NCBI RefSeq assembly: GCF_025273675.1
Contig: NZ_CP045809.1
Span: 2,728,001 to 2,792,000, forward strand
Direction of reading: 5' to 3'
DNA from: Gordonia pseudamarae
Lineage (GTDB): Bacteria > Actinomycetota > Actinomycetes > Mycobacteriales > Mycobacteriaceae
DNA: 64,000 nucleotides
The notes beneath the pieces are model-generated. The model saw nothing but the letters and a program-made list of their open reading frames with translations. It made no database searches and was not told where the DNA came from. A program made the position numbers and the translations under genes. Of this stretch, positions 53,078 to 61,943 are shown one piece after another (position 1 is the first letter of the stretch; each line of letters starts with the position of its first letter).

Positions 53078-53680
53078 TCACGCGATACGGGGCGCTCGCA
53101 CCACCAGGATCGTCTGATACCAGTACAGGAGGAAGGTCCACAGGTACATTCCGACGCCCCAGATCAGGAACGCCCAGCCGATCGGGTAGGCCACGGTACC
53201 CACCACCGAGTCGAGTTGCCCGGCCAGCAGCCACGGGAACGCGCTCATCAGGGCGAAGGTCGCCGCCTTGCCGATGTACAGGGTGGGCAGCGCCAGATGG
53301 CCACGACTTCGCAGCAGCGGCGCCGTCGCGAACAACAGCACATCGCGCGCCAGGATGACACCGATGAGCCACCACGGCAGGATCTCCCGGAACCCGAAGG
53401 CCAGCGGGATGATCACCACGTACAGCCGGTCGGCCGCGGGATCGAGCAACTCCCCCAGCCGCGAGGACTGATCGAGCAGCCGCGCGAGCTTTCCGTCGAG
53501 CCAGTCGCTGGCACCGGAGACGACCAGGATCGCCAACGCCCACCCGTCGGCCTCCTCCGCCAGCAACAGCCACACGAACACCGGGATCAGCGCCAGGCGC
53601 AGCACGCTGAGCGCGTTGGGCACCGTCACGATCCGGGATCGGTCGATACTCCCGGACGACGCGCCGGTGTGCTCGGTCAC
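53078..53680 (-). CDS. pgsA2: CDP-alcohol phosphatidyltransferase (PgsA2-like)
   Basis: A 200-residue membrane enzyme with about six helices. The CDP-alcohol phosphatidyltransferase motif is complete: D59, D62, G63, A66, R67, G76, D80, D84. It attaches a head-group alcohol to CDP-diacylglycerol. The mycobacterial counterpart Rv1822 is called PgsA2; its product (phosphatidylglycerophosphate or cardiolipin-type) is not settled by sequence. Its ATG overlaps the secA2 stop (ATGA). Its stop is 120 bp from gcvH, whereas mycobacteria have three DUF881/Sbp genes in between. Confidence 0.9.
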   Translation of the reverse strand: MTEHTGASSGSIDRSRIVTVPNALSVLRLALIPVFVWLLLAEEADGWALAILVVSGASDWLDGKLARLLDQSSRLGELLDPAADRLYVVIIPLAFGFREILPWWLIGVILARDVLLFATAPLLRSRGHLALPTLYIGKAATFALMSAFPWLLAGQLDSVVGTVAYPIGWAFLIWGVGMYLWTFLLYWYQTILVVRAPRIA

Positions 53681-56070
53681 CGGAAGATACCGATGATGCC
53701 CTGCAACGCTTTCGCACCTCCCGACGAAAATAGGTTGTCGTGCACCATGTACGTCCAGGTGGACGTCGACCTGTGCAGACCGAGATCGTCGAGTTCGACG
53801 CCGTCCTCGGTGATGGTGGCCTCACGGAAGGTCTTGCGGGCCGCGTCGACGGCCTCGGCCGGCAGCGAGGCGAACTCGTCGAGGATCAGCTTGTGGAACT
53901 CATCGAGCGGGCTCTGCTTGCCGATGGCGCGCAGATGGATGCTGGCCCGCACATCGGAGACGAAGGCCAGATGATCGGTCCATGCCCGGTCGAGGTGGAA
54001 GAGCACGATCTCCCGGCACGCCTGCGACAGCACCTCCGTGGACACCGGTGCCGGTTTGTCGGCGGCCCCGGCGTCCGTGTCCGTGCTGTCGGTGTCTGTG
54101 CTGTCGGTGTCCGTGCTGTCGGTGTCCGTGCTGTCCGGGGCCGTCCCGTCGACGAGTTGCTTGTACCGGTCCGATTCGAGTTCGGCGAGTTCCTCGGCGG
54201 CGGTATCGGTGGTCAGCACCTGCATGCGGCGGTGCACGACGATGTCACGTTGCTGATTGACCAGGTTGTTGTAGCGCCAGGTGTTGGCATGCAGCTCGAG
54301 CATCACGCCCTCGGCGATCCGCTGGGCCTGCTTGATCAGTTCAACACCCTTGGCCCCCATAGACCCGTCCTCGGACTGGGCCACCGGGTCACGTTTGAAC
54401 GCCAGATTGCGGGTGACCACCGGATCTTCGAGGCTGGAGAAGAACACCGAACGGCCGGGATCGCCCTGACGGCCCGCGCGGCCGCGCAACTGATCGTCAA
54501 GACGTTCGGTGTCGTGACGGCCGGTACCGACCACACACAGCCCACCGAGCTCGATCACCTCCTCGCGCGCGGTGTCGTCCCCGGTCGAACCGCCGAGCCG
54601 GATGTCGGTGCCGCGGCCGGCCATCTGCGTCGACACCGTGACCGCGCCGAGCTTGCCCGCTTCCGCGATGATCGCCGCCTCCTGGGCGTCGTTCTTGGCG
54701 TTGAGCACCACCGACGGCACCCCCGCCTTGTCCAGGAAGTAGGCCAGCTCCTCCGATTCGGCGACGTCGTGCGTACCGATCAGGATCGGCTGACCCGTCT
54801 CGTGCACCTCCTTCACGTACGCCACGATCGCCTCGACCTTGTTGGCCTTGGAGTCATACACGCGGTCGACCTCGTCGACGCGGACGTTGGGGGTGTTGGG
54901 TGGGATCTGCGAGACCAGCAACGAATAGAACTGACGGAACTGTTCACCTGCGGCCAGCGCGGTGCCCGTCATACCGCACACCCGCGGGTAGCGGCCGATG
55001 AGCGCCTGGACCGTGATCGTGTCGATCATCTCGCCCGGGTCGGTCTGCGCCAGACCCTCCTTGACCTCCACCGCGGCCTGTACGCCGTCGGGCCAGCGCT
55101 GCAGCTGCGCCACCCGGCCGCGTGAGGCGTTGATCAGATGCACACCGCCGTCGCGGACGATGTAGTGGACGTCGCGCTCAAGCAGGTAGTAGGCGTGCAA
55201 GGCGATGTTCACGTGGACCAGGGTGGTGCCGACGTGCGCCTCGCTGTACAGGTCGATACCGCCGAGTTCATCCTCCACGAACGCGGCACCCTCATCGGTG
55301 AGGGTCACGTTGCGGCCGTCGGTCTCGATCTCGTAGTGCTTGGTCTTGAGCCGGGCGACGACATCGTGGATGGCCTGGTCGGGCACGTGTGCCGTCGTCG
55401 ATCCGGCCAGCACGAGCGGGATCAGCGCCTCATCGACGAGCACCGAGTCCGCCTCGTCGATGATCGCGACGTCGGGTACGGGCGAGACGAGGGCATCCTC
55501 GGTGACGGCGAGCTGATCGCGCAGGACGTCGAAACCGATCTCGTTGACCGAGGCGTAGGTGACGTCGGCGGCGTACGCGCTGCGGCGTTCGTCGGAGGTC
55601 GAGTTCTCCGATACCGCGCTCAGTTCGATACCGAAGGCCTCGAACAGCGGCCGCATCCACTCGGCGTCACGGGTGGCCAGATAGTCGTTGACCGATATGA
55701 CGTGCACCCGGTGACCGGACAGGACGTATCCGATGGCCGCGATCGCACCCGAGAGCGTCTTGCCCTCGCCGGTCGCCATCTCCACCACGTCGCCCTCCAG
55801 AAGGCGCAACGCACCCTGCAACTGGACGTCGAAGGCACGCATGTCGAGCGCACGCCCGGACACCTCGCGGACCAGTGCCAGGAACTGTGCCCGGCCGGTC
55901 TTGTCCGCCATGTCCAGCGACCGCGCGGTCTCGGCGACATCTGCTTCGGCGATGCCCTCGGCCCACGAGGACTGCGTGTTCGCCTCGGCGATCAGCGACA
56001 GCGACTTGGACTGGTTGCGTGTGCTCTGCGATCCCAACAACCGCCACATGCTGTTTGTCAGCTTTCCCAC
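53677..56070 (-). CDS. secA2: Accessory preprotein translocase ATPase SecA2
   Basis: The GTG start at 56070 follows GAGGAGA and gives 797 residues; the open frame continues upstream without SecA sequence. Walker A MATGEGKT ends at 105, DEAD at 205-208, with [26 protein letters not shown] and [10 protein letters not shown]. The C-terminal zinc/SecB-binding tail of SecA1 is absent, as expected for SecA2. It powers export of a small set of proteins, often needed for envelope function or virulence. A (STDTD)n tract lies before the helical scaffold region. Coupled to pgsA2. Confidence 0.94.
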   Translation of the reverse strand: MGKLTNSMWRLLGSQSTRNQSKSLSLIAEANTQSSWAEGIAEADVAETARSLDMADKTGRAQFLALVREVSGRALDMRAFDVQLQGALRLLEGDVVEMATGEGKTLSGAIAAIGYVLSGHRVHVISVNDYLATRDAEWMRPLFEAFGIELSAVSENSTSDERRSAYAADVTYASVNEIGFDVLRDQLAVTEDALVSPVPDVAIIDEADSVLVDEALIPLVLAGSTTAHVPDQAIHDVVARLKTKHYEIETDGRNVTLTDEGAAFVEDELGGIDLYSEAHVGTTLVHVNIALHAYYLLERDVHYIVRDGGVHLINASRGRVAQLQRWPDGVQAAVEVKEGLAQTDPGEMIDTITVQALIGRYPRVCGMTGTALAAGEQFRQFYSLLVSQIPPNTPNVRVDEVDRVYDSKANKVEAIVAYVKEVHETGQPILIGTHDVAESEELAYFLDKAGVPSVVLNAKNDAQEAAIIAEAGKLGAVTVSTQMAGRGTDIRLGGSTGDDTAREEVIELGGLCVVGTGRHDTERLDDQLRGRAGRQGDPGRSVFFSSLEDPVVTRNLAFKRDPVAQSEDGSMGAKGVELIKQAQRIAEGVMLELHANTWRYNNLVNQQRDIVVHRRMQVLTTDTAAEELAELESDRYKQLVDGTAPDSTDTDSTDTDSTDTDSTDTDAGAADKPAPVSTEVLSQACREIVLFHLDRAWTDHLAFVSDVRASIHLRAIGKQSPLDEFHKLILDEFASLPAEAVDAARKTFREATITEDGVELDDLGLHRSTSTWTYMVHDNLFSSGGAKALQGIIGIFR
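54079..54138. repeat. 15-bp tandem repeat in secA2 (STDTD x4)
   Basis: Four units of gtccgtgctgtcggt (one base change in unit 2, two in unit 4) encode Asp/Ser/Thr pentapeptides in SecA2. They lie in a linker between the motor and the C-terminal scaffold. Units begin at 54079, 54094, 54109 and 54124. Confidence 0.9.
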
Positions 56071-56285
56071 CGAGAAAATCTCCTCCACACGTGCACCGCC
56101 CGCTCCGGCGGTGCCCCGGCCCAATGTTCGGGGTCCACGGTACCGTTCGACGTGGCTCGCACTCCGCGGGTACGCACAGCGCGATCCGGCGCGGCATCTG
56201 CCCGGGGCACTATTACACTCAGTCGACCAGGGCATCCGCCCTGCGCAGGACGCACACCCGGAAGGTGCCCGATGATCATCGCGAC

Positions 56286-57836
56286 ATGTGTCACGGGGCG
56301 TACGGCCGGGTGAACCCGCGCACCGGCCGGATCGTCCGGAGTCTTCTCGCCGGGATCCTGATCGCCTGCGGAGTCGGGATCGGAGCCGCGAACCCCTGGT
56401 GGGCCGCCGTCGTGTTCGGCACGCCGCCGATCGTCGGCGGTGTGCTACTGGTACCCGCGGCCACCGGGCGTTCGGAACTGCCACGCTTCCGCCGCGCCTT
56501 CGATCGGGTGTCGGTACCGGTCCGTGTGGACGCGATGACCAGAAGCAGCCTGCGCACCGGCGCCGATCAGCCCACACTGGTGTCCGCGCTCGTCGCCCCA
56601 CCCGGCGACACCCCGTACCAGGCCCGCTGGATCACGTCGATGCATGAGCGCGACGCCCGGGCACTGGTCGCCGACCCCGTCACCGCGATCCCTCCGCACG
56701 ATCTGCCCCGGAGATCGGCCACGACCCCCGAGTTCGACGACTATCCCGGCCCGAGCGCCCTCCTGTACGCCTCGATCGCCGTGGTCACCGCACTCGTCGC
56801 GGTGTTCGCCGTGCCGGAAGACGTGTGGCGGGTCGACGGGCCGGACCTGTCGCTGCCCCGAACCGTGGGCGCCGGCAGTTCACCCGCCGGGGACGACGCG
56901 GACCGCACGCTCGGATATCCGGAGCGGCGCCGGCGCCTGGCCGACCGGATCGGCACCGTCGGCCCCTCGGCAGGGGCCAATCTGCTGGGCGTGTGGTTCG
57001 ACCGGGGAGGATCCGACCGCGCCGAGATCTACGATCCGGCGACCGGTCAGGCGGTGACCGTCCACTACATCAACGGTGTCGGCTGGGCCGACCCACGCCG
57101 CGAGGCGACCGACAAACGCGGTCGGGACACCTTCGACCTGTCCGAGCTCATGTCGGCCGATATCGGCACGATGGCCGCGGCGATGGAGACCGAGGCCGTC
57201 AAGGTCGATCCCGCGGCGACGATCGCGGATCTGGACATGCGCAGACCCGACAGGGACGGCGATCCACGCTGGCAGGCGCGGTTCACCGGCAGCAACCTGA
57301 ACACGATCGAGGCCACCGCCGACGGAATCGTCGCGCAGATCTTCGATCCGGGCGATCTCGCCGTGTCGTTCGACCTGATCCACCGGGCGCTGCGCAGCGC
57401 GAAGGTTCCGTTCGGGAGCACAGCGCTCACCAGGTTCGAGATCCGCGGCACCGCCAAGGGCACCCCGATCCTGTTCGCCGGAAGCATCCAGAACAGTGGC
57501 GGGGTGTATGTCGAGTACCGGTTGCCACGACGCAGCGGATCGATAGTGCTGGCCCCGGGCGAGTTGCCGCGGATCACCTCTCGTGCCACCACCTCGACCG
57601 CACCGGGAGACTTCTCCGTCGACGACGTGTCCCGCGCGCGTTTCGAGGCGGTCCGCGACGACGCGATGAGACGTGGCCGTGTCGACGCGTTCGACCGCAA
57701 CGCCGTCAACTTGTTGATGTGGTCCACATTCCAGCGCGACGGGTCCGTCCGGATCCTGGTCCAGCTCACCAGGGACGACGCGTCGGCCGGAACGTACAGC
57801 CCCGACGGCCGCTTCCTCCGGGCCGGCGTGCGCTGA
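56286..57836 (+). CDS. Membrane protein of unknown function
   Basis: The ATG at 56286 gives 516 residues; GTG 56310 is a close alternative. Two membrane segments form a hairpin (about 17-60), a third lies near 155-180, and a long exported or cytoplasmic domain (about 200-516) follows. In it are [44 protein letters not shown] and [14 protein letters not shown] segments. I do not recognise a family. It is divergent from secA2 across a 215-bp spacer, and convergent with the next hypothetical gene. Confidence 0.65.
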   Translation: MCHGAYGRVNPRTGRIVRSLLAGILIACGVGIGAANPWWAAVVFGTPPIVGGVLLVPAATGRSELPRFRRAFDRVSVPVRVDAMTRSSLRTGADQPTLVSALVAPPGDTPYQARWITSMHERDARALVADPVTAIPPHDLPRRSATTPEFDDYPGPSALLYASIAVVTALVAVFAVPEDVWRVDGPDLSLPRTVGAGSSPAGDDADRTLGYPERRRRLADRIGTVGPSAGANLLGVWFDRGGSDRAEIYDPATGQAVTVHYINGVGWADPRREATDKRGRDTFDLSELMSADIGTMAAAMETEAVKVDPAATIADLDMRRPDRDGDPRWQARFTGSNLNTIEATADGIVAQIFDPGDLAVSFDLIHRALRSAKVPFGSTALTRFEIRGTAKGTPILFAGSIQNSGGVYVEYRLPRRSGSIVLAPGELPRITSRATTSTAPGDFSVDDVSRARFEAVRDDAMRRGRVDAFDRNAVNLLMWSTFQRDGSVRILVQLTRDDASAGTYSPDGRFLRAGVR

Positions 57837-57881
57837 CCCGTCCCGGCCGCCGCGCGTGGGTACGGGCAGCCGGTGCGGGCA

Positions 57882-59087
57882 TCAGCCGCCGGGTGTGCCC
57901 CCCTCGAGCGCACGGCGGGTGACCGAGTTGAGTTCGTCGATCACCGTCCGGGGCGGATGGATCTGGGCCTGCTCGGTCAGCGTCGTCACGATGTCGCGCA
58001 CCCGCCCGTAGTAGGTGGCCTGTTCGGCCGCGACCGGGCTGGCCTCGGCGTGCCGGTAGAGCTTGAGCGCGGTCCCCAGGTCCTTGCGGGTGGGCGCGTC
58101 TAGGTAGCCGGTCCCCGCGGCCCGGCCGGCGCTCTCGCACGCCACCCACGCGCGGCGCAGCCCGCGCACCGCCGTCTGGTAGGCCTCGGCGCGGGCACGA
58201 TCGGCCGGATACTCGTCGCTGCGCAGCGCGTTCGCGTCATCGAGCGCGTCGTGAAAGGTCTGCACCTCGTCGCGGGTGACGTCGGTGACCGCCGGAAACC
58301 GCAGGAGCGATTCGGTGTCGAGTTCGTAGCGGCCGTAGGCGATGAGCACCGCGTCGTGCCGGCGGACCGAATCCTCCCACAGCCGGATCGCGGCGGCATC
58401 GCTTCCGGCGTCGCCGATCCGCGGCCCGTCCGAGTCCGGTGACGGTGCACCGTCGGCGGGCGTCGGGTCGGACGGCTCCGCACGCCAGGGGTCGGCCGGT
58501 GCCGCCGAGCCACCCCGCGGCACCACCGCACCGAGCCGCGAAACGATCTCCGCGGCCACCGGATCGGCCGGATCGAGGGCGACGTCCCACACCTCTTCGA
58601 CCGGTTGCGCCGGGCGGACCCAGCCCGCCGGTATGCCGTCGGCCGACTCTTCGGGTGCCCGTACGAATATCAGCCGCAGCACCGGATGGCCGGCCACCCT
58701 CAGATCGCGTGCACGGTCGGTGGACATCGTCGAGGTCGTGGTGGCAATCGGCCGGAAGTCGACGGCGGCGAGCTCGGACAGCGGCCTGCTGACGAGGTGG
58801 TGGTGCTCGTTGCCGAAATAGACGGTGTCGCTGTCGACGGTGACGAGTACCGCGTGCCTGCGGCGGTAGCGCCCAGCCGCCCCGGCGAGCAGGCCGACGC
58901 CGATCAGCCCGCCGACGACGGCCGTCGAGACAACCGGTTCGGTGCCCAGGATATTGAGCGTCACCAGGGTGGCGACCGCGAGTCCGGTGAGGACCAGCTG
59001 CGCGAACAGCAGGGCGCGATGTGTCCTGTCGAGGTACTCGGTCCTCGCGGTCACCGCGATCGGCGGGGTGCGTGTCCTGGTCATCAT
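57882..59087 (-). CDS. Hypothetical protein with two membrane segments
   Basis: A 401-residue protein with two N-terminal helices (about 25-70), a PH-like segment (VTVDSDTVYFGNEHHHLVSRPLSELAAV), then a helical C-terminal half (LWEDSVRRHDAVLIAYGRYELDTESLLRFPAVTDV, AVRGLRRAWVACESAGRAAGTGYL). The C-terminal half resembles proteins that measure or scaffold, but no family is clear. A Pro/Ser/Asp-rich linker separates the parts. Its 5' end is divergent from the META lipoprotein gene. Confidence 0.6.
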   Translation of the reverse strand: MMTRTRTPPIAVTARTEYLDRTHRALLFAQLVLTGLAVATLVTLNILGTEPVVSTAVVGGLIGVGLLAGAAGRYRRRHAVLVTVDSDTVYFGNEHHHLVSRPLSELAAVDFRPIATTTSTMSTDRARDLRVAGHPVLRLIFVRAPEESADGIPAGWVRPAQPVEEVWDVALDPADPVAAEIVSRLGAVVPRGGSAAPADPWRAEPSDPTPADGAPSPDSDGPRIGDAGSDAAAIRLWEDSVRRHDAVLIAYGRYELDTESLLRFPAVTDVTRDEVQTFHDALDDANALRSDEYPADRARAEAYQTAVRGLRRAWVACESAGRAAGTGYLDAPTRKDLGTALKLYRHAEASPVAAEQATYYGRVRDIVTTLTEQAQIHPPRTVIDELNSVTRRALEGGTPGG

Positions 59088-59177
59088 GCGGTCCTGTGCG
59101 GAAGTGTCGTACCGGATCGGAACGTCGCCGTCCCGAGTGGCACCGAGGCGTGGGTGCGCTGGTCTACCTTAGTCCCT

Positions 59178-59666
59178 ATGGTGCATTTGACCCGATCGCT
59201 CGGCACACTCCTGGCCACCGGTTTTGTCGTGCTCGGCGCGGCTGCGTGCGGCAATTCATCGACGGTCACCAGTTCGGACTCGAGCACCACGCAGGTCGTC
59301 GTGCACACTGCCACGTCGAACTCGTTGGTGGGCAAGCGGTTTACCTCAACGTCGGTCGACGGTGCCGCGATCCCCGGCGACGGCCCGCTGGTGATCACCT
59401 TTCCCGAGGAAGGCCGGGTGAGCCTGACAGCCGGGTGCAATCAGCACATCGGAACGGTGACGGTCGACCCGACGAGGCTGACGTTCGGGACGCTGGCCTC
59501 CACGCAAATGGCCTGTCCGCCACCGCGCGACGGCGCGGACGCCTGGCTCGCCGACTTCACCGACAAGCCCCTCACGTGGTCGTTGGACGGCCCCGAGCTG
59601 ACCTTGAAGGACGGACCCCGGACCGTGGTCCTGATTGAGGGCACGGACGCCGCGGGTTTGCCCTAA
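59178..59666 (+). CDS. META-domain lipoprotein
   Basis: The ATG at 59178 gives 162 residues. Lipoprotein signal with Cys24 in GAAAC, followed by a Ser/Thr-rich spacer. The META domain (about 48-155) shows LVGKRFTSTSVDG, ITFPEEGRVSLTAGCNQHIG, TLASTQMACPPP and LTWSLDGPELTL, including the conserved GCN. It resembles HslJ-type heat-inducible proteins and mycobacterial lipoproteins; function unknown. It ends 9 bases before ppk2 and may share its transcript. Confidence 0.82.
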   Translation: MVHLTRSLGTLLATGFVVLGAAACGNSSTVTSSDSSTTQVVVHTATSNSLVGKRFTSTSVDGAAIPGDGPLVITFPEEGRVSLTAGCNQHIGTVTVDPTRLTFGTLASTQMACPPPRDGADAWLADFTDKPLTWSLDGPELTLKDGPRTVVLIEGTDAAGLP

Positions 59667-59675
59667 GCTCGATGG

Positions 59676-60512
59676 ATGGGCTCGAAATCGCGTAAGAAGT
59701 CGAAGGAATCCAAGATCTCCAACAAGGTGTATGAGGCCGAACTGTTTCGCCTGCAAACGGAATTGGTCTCATTGCAGGAGTGGGTCAAGTCCACCGGTGC
59801 CCGGATCGTGGTCATCTTCGAGGGCCGCGACGCAGCAGGCAAGGGCGGCACCATCAAACGGATCACCGAATACCTGAGTCCGCGTATCTGCCGGGTCGCC
59901 GCGCTGCCCGCCCCCACCGACCGCGAGAAGGGCCAGTGGTACTACCAGCGCTATGTGGCGCACCTGCCCGCACCGGGTGAGATCGTGCTCCTCGACCGGT
60001 CCTGGTACAACCGGGCCGGCGTGGAGAAGGTCATGGGGTTCTGCACACCCGAGGAGCACACCCGATTCCTGCGCCAGACACCGATTTTCGAGCAGATGCT
60101 GCTCGACGACGGCATCATCCTGCGCAAGTATTGGTTCTCGGTGTCCGACGACGAGCAACTGCGCCGATTCCGGGCGCGGATGAACGACCCCGTGCGCCAA
60201 TGGAAGCTCAGCCCGATGGATCTGGAATCGGTGTACCGCTGGGAGGAGTACTCGCGCGCCAAGGACGAGATGATGGTCCACACCGACACCGCGATGAGCC
60301 CCTGGTACGTCGTCGAGTCCGACATCAAGAAGCACGCACGGCTCAACATGATCTCGCATCTGCTTTCCACCATCGACTACACCGACGTTCCCCGGCCGAA
60401 GGTCACCTTGCCCAAGCACCCGATCGAGACCGGTAACTATCATCGCCCGCCGCGGTCGCTGTCGAAGTACGTTCCCGATCATGTGGCGGTGCTGGTCGGC
60501 GGTGATCACTGA
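59676..60512 (+). CDS. ppk2: Polyphosphate kinase 2
   Basis: A 278-residue PPK2-family kinase that transfers phosphate between polyphosphate and nucleotides, favouring GDP or ADP phosphorylation. Walker A GRDAAGKGGT at 50-59, Walker B with D107 in VLLDRSWYNRAG, lid region KYWFSVSDDEQLRRFRARM. The Lys-rich N-terminus (KSRKKSKESK) is common in the class I single-domain type. A 17-bp tandem duplication covers its stop codon. Confidence 0.95.
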   Translation: MGSKSRKKSKESKISNKVYEAELFRLQTELVSLQEWVKSTGARIVVIFEGRDAAGKGGTIKRITEYLSPRICRVAALPAPTDREKGQWYYQRYVAHLPAPGEIVLLDRSWYNRAGVEKVMGFCTPEEHTRFLRQTPIFEQMLLDDGIILRKYWFSVSDDEQLRRFRARMNDPVRQWKLSPMDLESVYRWEEYSRAKDEMMVHTDTAMSPWYVVESDIKKHARLNMISHLLSTIDYTDVPRPKVTLPKHPIETGNYHRPPRSLSKYVPDHVAVLVGGDH

Positions 60513-60529
60513 TCGGCGGTGATCACTGA
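60496..60529. repeat. 17-bp tandem duplication over the ppk2 stop codon
   Basis: Two identical copies, 60496-60512 and 60513-60529 (tcggcggtgatcactga). The first copy contains the ppk2 TGA at 60510-60512. The duplication adds an in-line hairpin beyond the stop rather than changing the protein. Confidence 0.85.
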
Positions 60530-60536
60530 GCCGCCG
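60514..60536 (+). terminator. Possible terminator after ppk2
   Basis: CGGCGG pairs with CCGCCG around an 11-base loop directly after ppk2. No U tract follows, so it is only a weak candidate. Confidence 0.4.
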
Positions 60537-60610
60537 GTGATCGTGCCCCGGTCATCGACCGGGGAGTGATGGCTCGGGGCGGGACTCGGCTGAGACTAGG
60601 ATCGGCTGTC

Positions 60611-61519
60611 ATGCCTGCCCACACCGATAGCTTCCCCGTCGACATCGGCCGCTACCTGCGGCGTATCGGACTGCTCACCGGCGCCGGGCCCACCGATCCT
60701 GCCCTGCCGCCGCCCACGTTCGAGACGTTGTCGGCCATCGTGGCCGCCCATGTGCGTTCCATCGCGTTCGAGGGCCTGGACCCGTACGTCGGGATACCCG
60801 TGGCCGACCTCGATCCACCGGCGTTGGCACGCAAGATGATCGACCGTCGGCGCGGTGGTTTCTGTTTCGAGCAGAACGGGCTGCTCGACGCGGTCCTGAC
60901 CTCGCTCGGCTTTGACGTGGTGCCGCTGGCCGGGCGGGTGGTGTGGATGCGTGAGCCGGGACCGATGCCCGCCGAAACCCACAAGCTCCTCGCCGTCGCG
61001 GTTCCGGGCGACGAGGAACGCTATCTCGTCGACGTGGGTTTCGGTGGCTGCACGCCACCCAACCCGCTGCGGTTCGTGCTCGACGAACCGCAGGCCACCG
61101 AACTGGAAGACTTCCGCATCGTCGCCATCGACCCCGCCGACAACCATCCGGTCGACCCGGAGGTGCCGGGCCAGCTGAGCATGCAGGTACGGATCGGCGG
61201 GCAGTGGCGGCCGCTGTACCTGTTCACACCCGTTCCGCGACCACCGGTCGACGCCCTGGTCGGAGCCTGGTACGCCTCGACCCATCCGGGTTCGCGCTTC
61301 GTGGCCGGCGCGACCGTTGCCATCGTGACGGCGACGAGCAGGCTGAACCTGGCAGGTGACCAGCTGACCGAACATCACCGCGACGGCCACAGCGTCAAGA
61401 CCACCCTCGGCTCGGCCGGCGAGATCCTGGAGGTGCTCGACAGCCGCTTCGGCATCGACGTCGGCGACTGTCCCGGCCTGGCCGAGCGGCTCACCGCATC
61501 CCTGGCCGCGCAGCGGTGA
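60611..61519 (+). CDS. nat: Arylamine N-acetyltransferase
   Basis: The start at 60611 gives 302 residues (the frame opens earlier without family sequence). The catalytic triad is C85 (RRGGFCFEQNG), H124 (ETHKLLAV) and D141 (LVDVGFGG). NAT moves acetyl from acetyl-CoA to aromatic amines or hydrazines such as isoniazid; in mycobacteria it is tied to sterol breakdown and lipid synthesis. The third, C-terminal domain is present. No sterol genes are nearby. Confidence 0.94.
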   Translation: MPAHTDSFPVDIGRYLRRIGLLTGAGPTDPALPPPTFETLSAIVAAHVRSIAFEGLDPYVGIPVADLDPPALARKMIDRRRGGFCFEQNGLLDAVLTSLGFDVVPLAGRVVWMREPGPMPAETHKLLAVAVPGDEERYLVDVGFGGCTPPNPLRFVLDEPQATELEDFRIVAIDPADNHPVDPEVPGQLSMQVRIGGQWRPLYLFTPVPRPPVDALVGAWYASTHPGSRFVAGATVAIVTATSRLNLAGDQLTEHHRDGHSVKTTLGSAGEILEVLDSRFGIDVGDCPGLAERLTASLAAQR

Positions 61520-61582
61520 CCAGGTCTGGGCACATAATTCGGGTGCCGAGCGGTCTGCCGACACGGTAGGGTTCAGCACGCT

Positions 61583-61882
61583 ATGTGGATCGGCTGGATC
61601 GAATTCGACTATCTCCTCGGCGACGTGCACTCACTGAAGCAGAAGCGTTCGGTGACCAAACCGCTCCTCGCCGAGATCCGACGCAGGTTCGCGGTAACCG
61701 CCGCCGAGGTGGACCATCTCGACCTGCACCGCCGCGCCGCGATCGGGGTGGCCGCGGTGAGCCCCGACGCGGGTCATCTGGTGGAACTGCTCGACAGCGT
61801 CGAGCGGTTCGGGGCCGATCGCCCCGACATTGCGTTGGTGGCCACCCGGCGACGGCTACTCAACTCATCTGACATCGACTGA
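61583..61882 (+). CDS. DUF503 (YlxP-like) small protein
   Basis: A 99-residue protein with the DUF503 pattern: WIGWIEFDYLLGDVHSLKQKRSV, LLAEIRRRFAVTAAEVDHLDLHRRAAIGVAAVSPD. The members are small dimeric proteins found near ribosome-biogenesis genes; function is unknown. It converges with tex across 61 bp. Confidence 0.85.
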   Translation: MWIGWIEFDYLLGDVHSLKQKRSVTKPLLAEIRRRFAVTAAEVDHLDLHRRAAIGVAAVSPDAGHLVELLDSVERFGADRPDIALVATRRRLLNSSDID

Positions 61883-61943
61883 CGCCGAGGCGGTCCCGGC
61901 GGCGGGCATCGATCGCTCTCCCCCGTCGCCGGTACCGCCGGGC

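Noticed and set aside
55875..56285. Upstream part of the long frame containing the membrane protein at 56286
   Set aside because: It runs antisense through the secA2 start; real coding begins at the membrane-protein ATG or GTG.
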